Shown in pieces: positions 59,201-60,000 of a stretch of 60,000 nucleotides of DNA. Each line of letters begins with the position of its first letter. Within the stretch, counting starts at the first letter, position 1. The notes beneath the pieces are model-generated. The model did no database searches and had not been told where the DNA came from. It was given only the letters and a program-made list of their open reading frames with translations. The stretch is from assembly GCA_914767715.1 (NCBI GenBank), contig OU612069.1:19343387-19403386 (forward strand), written 5' to 3'. This stretch comes from Membranipora membranacea (Eukaryota; Bryozoa; Gymnolaemata; Cheilostomatida; Membraniporidae). The position numbers and the translations under genes are program-made.

Positions 59201-59638
59201 GATGCTGAAGTTCATAGGATAAACGAGAGTGTGGAAAGGAAGGTGGATGAAGTAGATTCAGACCATAATGTTGTGAGTTGTAATCCTATCAACCAAACAC
59301 GGATGTCTGCAGATCCTAACAAAACCATTTCTGGATTGATCAATAATGTTTTACAAGGCAAAATGAATGAATGCCTGTGTGGTGGGCTACGCAAGACAGA
59401 AGAAGGTTCATGTGAAAAGGCAATTATCAATGAATGTCACTCTGCCACAAAAAATCTAACTGAAGCTGTTGAGGTGAACAAAGACAAGGCAAGCACTGAA
59501 TTAACCATGGATTCAACTCGCAAGAAAATTGGAGACAGAGAGAAAATCATAATTGGCGGACAAAATGAAATCTGTCCATCCCCTACATCGAATGAGCCCA
59601 TCCTACATGAGACTTCTGGACAAGAGAGATCAAAATGA
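50074..59638 (+). CDS. Five-exon gene, 347-aa Cys-rich/basic/acidic protein of unknown family
   Basis: Exons 50074-50230, 51864-51954, 52385-52488, 58447-58592 and 59093-59638 join in frame at every junction (phases 1, 2, 1, 0) into 1,044 nt with ATG and TGA. Layout: residues 1-52 Cys-rich (Cys12, 17, 32, 38, 41); 53-83 charged helix (SQEEQDEIERRHLVSLAERS); 84-135 strongly basic with KPSKRKK (~100-106), a possible nuclear signal; 136-166 polar linker; 167-347 acidic, Ser/Thr/Asn-rich tail with a CLCGG segment. Inferred: a nuclear or nucleic-acid-associated protein, weakly supported. Upstream exons remain possible because the paralog at 169-322 appears to have them. Intron 3 holds a satellite and a P-like transposon. 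Family not recognised. Confidence 0.6.
51037..51296 (-). pseudogene. Antisense fragment of the family's last exon, inside intron 1
   Basis: On the minus strand KVDEVDSGHNLVSCNPITQT to EYVCGGLHKTEEGTCEKAVI matches the centre of exon 5 (59241-59500) residue for residue in most places. A one-base shift near the end gives an early TAA, and sequence upstream of 51296 (SAINQWPSMRSCLKPWLPF) does not match. A truncated paralog in reverse orientation. Confidence 0.65.
51864..51954 (+). CDS. Exon 2: charged helix
   Basis: Acceptor TTCTTTTATAG and donor GATC|GTGAGT. 91 nt, phase 1 in, phase 2 out. Encodes TADCWKRKDLSQEEQDEIER and onward, helix-forming. Confidence 0.58.
52006..52955. repeat. Duplicated block, partner of 39338-40195
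   Basis: Covers intron 2, exon 3 and the start of intron 3. Similarity to the 39-40 kb copy stops near 52955 and resumes at 57815. Confidence 0.72.
52385..52488 (+). CDS. Exon 3: basic segment
   Basis: 104 nt, phase 2 in, phase 1 out, donor GCAG|GTAAAC. Encodes MTEEKRETFCRPKPSKRKKH and onward. The acceptor (GACACCGTAAG) is weak, with a poor pyrimidine tract; the main support is conservation with 39739-39842 and phase fit. Confidence 0.52.
53222..53292 (+). repeat. tRNA-like SINE head with A and B boxes
   Basis: GGCTTCGGGTGGCTGAGTGG contains a consensus A box (TGGCTGAGTGG); AAGTTCAATTCCCGG is a B box ~40 bp downstream. The head is tRNA-like, in a Leu/Ser-type style, with no anticodon assignment attempted. 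It directly precedes the satellite units and is their likely source. Confidence 0.6.
53330..53551 (+). repeat. B-box satellite, left part (~105-bp units)
   Basis: Two units, each with GACATGCTTGTTGCGCGAGA or a variant, then GGCCCGAGTTCAAATCC (B box), GACAGAT, a T run and TATCATCTCTTTCAC...GGTTTATACC. The array is cut at GGTTTATACC by the P-like element. Confidence 0.75.
53544..53551. repeat. Target-site duplication TTTATACC, left copy
   Basis: TTTATACC, part of the satellite unit, directly precedes the terminus CATAAACATATAAATACTC. Confidence 0.75.
54248..54751. mobile_element. Foldback/MITE-like element nested in the P-like element
   Basis: Inverted arms of ~175 bp (54248-54420 and 54575-54751) start CAGTTTTCTGAGC and include GTTGTCCTCTCTCCAGTTTG and its complement. 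No coding potential. No clear target duplication (TCAATAGA and TTTATAGC flanks), so it may be part of the host element instead of a separate insertion. Confidence 0.6.
55154..55591 (-). pseudogene. P-element/THAP9-type transposase, C-terminal fragment
   Basis: 145 codons open. Pattern: a Cys pair (SCSLC), then LIKLKKRGGLETHSEAVLRV, an acidic/hydrophobic helix, SLFSCAKHA, and an end segment KIDRYVRIRAHHVAVLK. This order (Cys pair, LxxLKxxGGLxxPS-like box, late His and a YxxIRxHH-like end) is what I know of the P-type transposase C terminus. The THAP finger, coiled coil and catalytic core are not found upstream, so this is a remnant. Family assignment is from motif memory, not a search. Confidence 0.62.
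55745..55850. repeat. Internal third copy of the P-like arm end
   Basis: AGTTTCCAGTCTAAAGTATT continues TATATGTTTATG in the orientation of the right end. Further in, TGACATAGGTCATGAGGAACTCACTAAATTAGGGAG is a diverged version of the arm's GTGACGTCGCGTCACTGAATTAGAGAAG. Confidence 0.6.
57117..57124. repeat. Target-site duplication TTTATACC, right copy
   Basis: Exact repeat of 53544-53551; the satellite unit resumes here with ACTATAATAACATGTTTGTT. Confidence 0.75.
57117..57575 (+). repeat. B-box satellite, right part (~105-bp units)
   Basis: Four further units with periods of about 103-108 bp, each with TTTATACC, AACATGTTTGTTGCGC, GAGTTCGAATCC or a variant, GA(A/G)GACAGA and a T run; the last is cut after GTTGCGCTA. 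Apparent ORFs across these units are repeat translation. Confidence 0.78.
57576..58446. other. Intron 3 remainder
   Basis: No exon recognised. 57815-57910 matches the end of the 39-40 kb duplicated block. Confidence 0.4.
58447..58592 (+). CDS. Exon 4: polar linker
   Basis: Acceptor TCTCTTATTGCAG and donor CAAAAG|GTAAGA. 146 nt, phase 1 in, phase 0 out. Encodes KGKRKEQLARNEMRQENIVT and a Lys/Asp/Gln-rich stretch. Confidence 0.6.
59093..59638 (+). CDS. Exon 5: acidic C-terminal domain
   Basis: Acceptor ATTTCATTCCAG, phase 0 entry, 181 codons open to TGA. Contains CNPINQTRMSADPNKTISGL and CLCGGLRKTEEGSCEKAI, which are shared with the antisense fragment at 51037-51296; the rest is Ser/Thr/Asn/Glu-rich. 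The longest single non-transposon reading frame in the window. Confidence 0.62.
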   Translation, partial: EKSIRVQFADPMSTTVSVDSRVSENTENNTQEDEILDAEVHRINESVERKVDEVDSDHNVVSCNPINQTRMSADPNKTISGLINNVLQGKMNECLCGGLRKTEEGSCEKAIINECHSATKNLTEAVEVNKDKASTELTMDSTRKKIGDREKIIIGGQNEICPSPTSNEPILHETSGQERSK

Positions 59639-60000
59639 TAAAGGCATGTCAGCCAATAGTATGTATGAACAAAAGTTAATTTTGACGAGGTTGATTTCTG
59701 ATTGGTCTGTTTATTTTTGTTATTTTGTCAAATATAAAAACTCTATGTGACTATCAGCATCTGAATCATTGTATTTTTAGCATATCATGATTATCATCCA
59801 CTTTGATATGTTATAATCAAAGATTTTCTTTTTCTGCTCCTTTTTTATCTTAATGCACAATAGGTTTTATTTGAACGCTCTATATAATTGACCCCTTTTG
59901 CTCGAGGTATGTCAGAGCCAATGACCCAGTAACCATACCTCTACTGACTGTACCTGTAATGTCATCTCAAAGAGACAGGCGGAGACTTAGACTGTTTATT
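59639..60000. other. 3' flank of the 347-aa gene
   Basis: No AATAAA in the first 100 bases; AT-rich untranslated sequence, nothing else recognised. Confidence 0.35.

Overview
This is an AT-rich, repeat-dense stretch of nuclear DNA from an invertebrate animal. It has no operons, no long open genes outside transposons, many short GT-AG exon candidates, CR1-type LINEs, THAP/P-type DNA transposons, an hAT-like remnant, tRNA-derived repeats and minisatellites. The phylum cannot be fixed from the sequence alone.

Left part (1-10.8 kb). A minus-strand gene runs off the left edge; three phase-compatible exons end in a Cys-rich exon at 169-322. A 3,188-bp element (4634-7821) with ~790-bp inverted arms, a perfect 8-bp target duplication and a THAP-domain ORF looks like a P-superfamily transposon. 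A plus-strand terminal exon with a polyadenylation signal (8515-8765) follows, then four broken protein-kinase exon pieces in an order that no single gene could use (8.9-10.73 kb).

Middle (10.7-29.6 kb). Two adjacent copies of a ~6-7 kb segment (A 10731-16815, B 17022-24232) form a direct tandem duplication. The copies decayed differently: A gained a CR1-like reverse transcriptase fragment and lost one exon; B lost a splice donor and gained an hAT-like insertion. Just beyond B lies an apparently intact two-ORF CR1-clade LINE on the minus strand (about 24533-29600).

Right part (29.6-60 kb). This holds minisatellites, exon pieces of minus-strand genes (36.4-35.5 kb; 48.2-46.3 kb; 41.8-41.6 kb), and one plus-strand gene that can be assembled completely: five exons between 50074 and 59638, with phases that fit at every junction, encode 347 aa. 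The first exon is a paralog of the Cys-rich exons at 169-322 and 48045-48187, so this is a locally duplicated family I do not recognise. Its exon 3 and surrounding intron are also duplicated at 39.3-40.3 kb, and a fragment of its last exon lies antisense in its own intron 1. Its third intron contains a ~105-bp satellite derived from the 3' half of a tRNA-like sequence, split by a second P-type element (53552-57116) that has an 8-bp target duplication and encodes a transposase C-terminal fragment. Intact satellite units show the unoccupied site.

Overall the window reads as a young, locally duplicating gene cluster being reshaped by transposons. Gene functions are mostly unknown; exon limits are inferred from splice motifs, phase and paralogy, with no transcript support.
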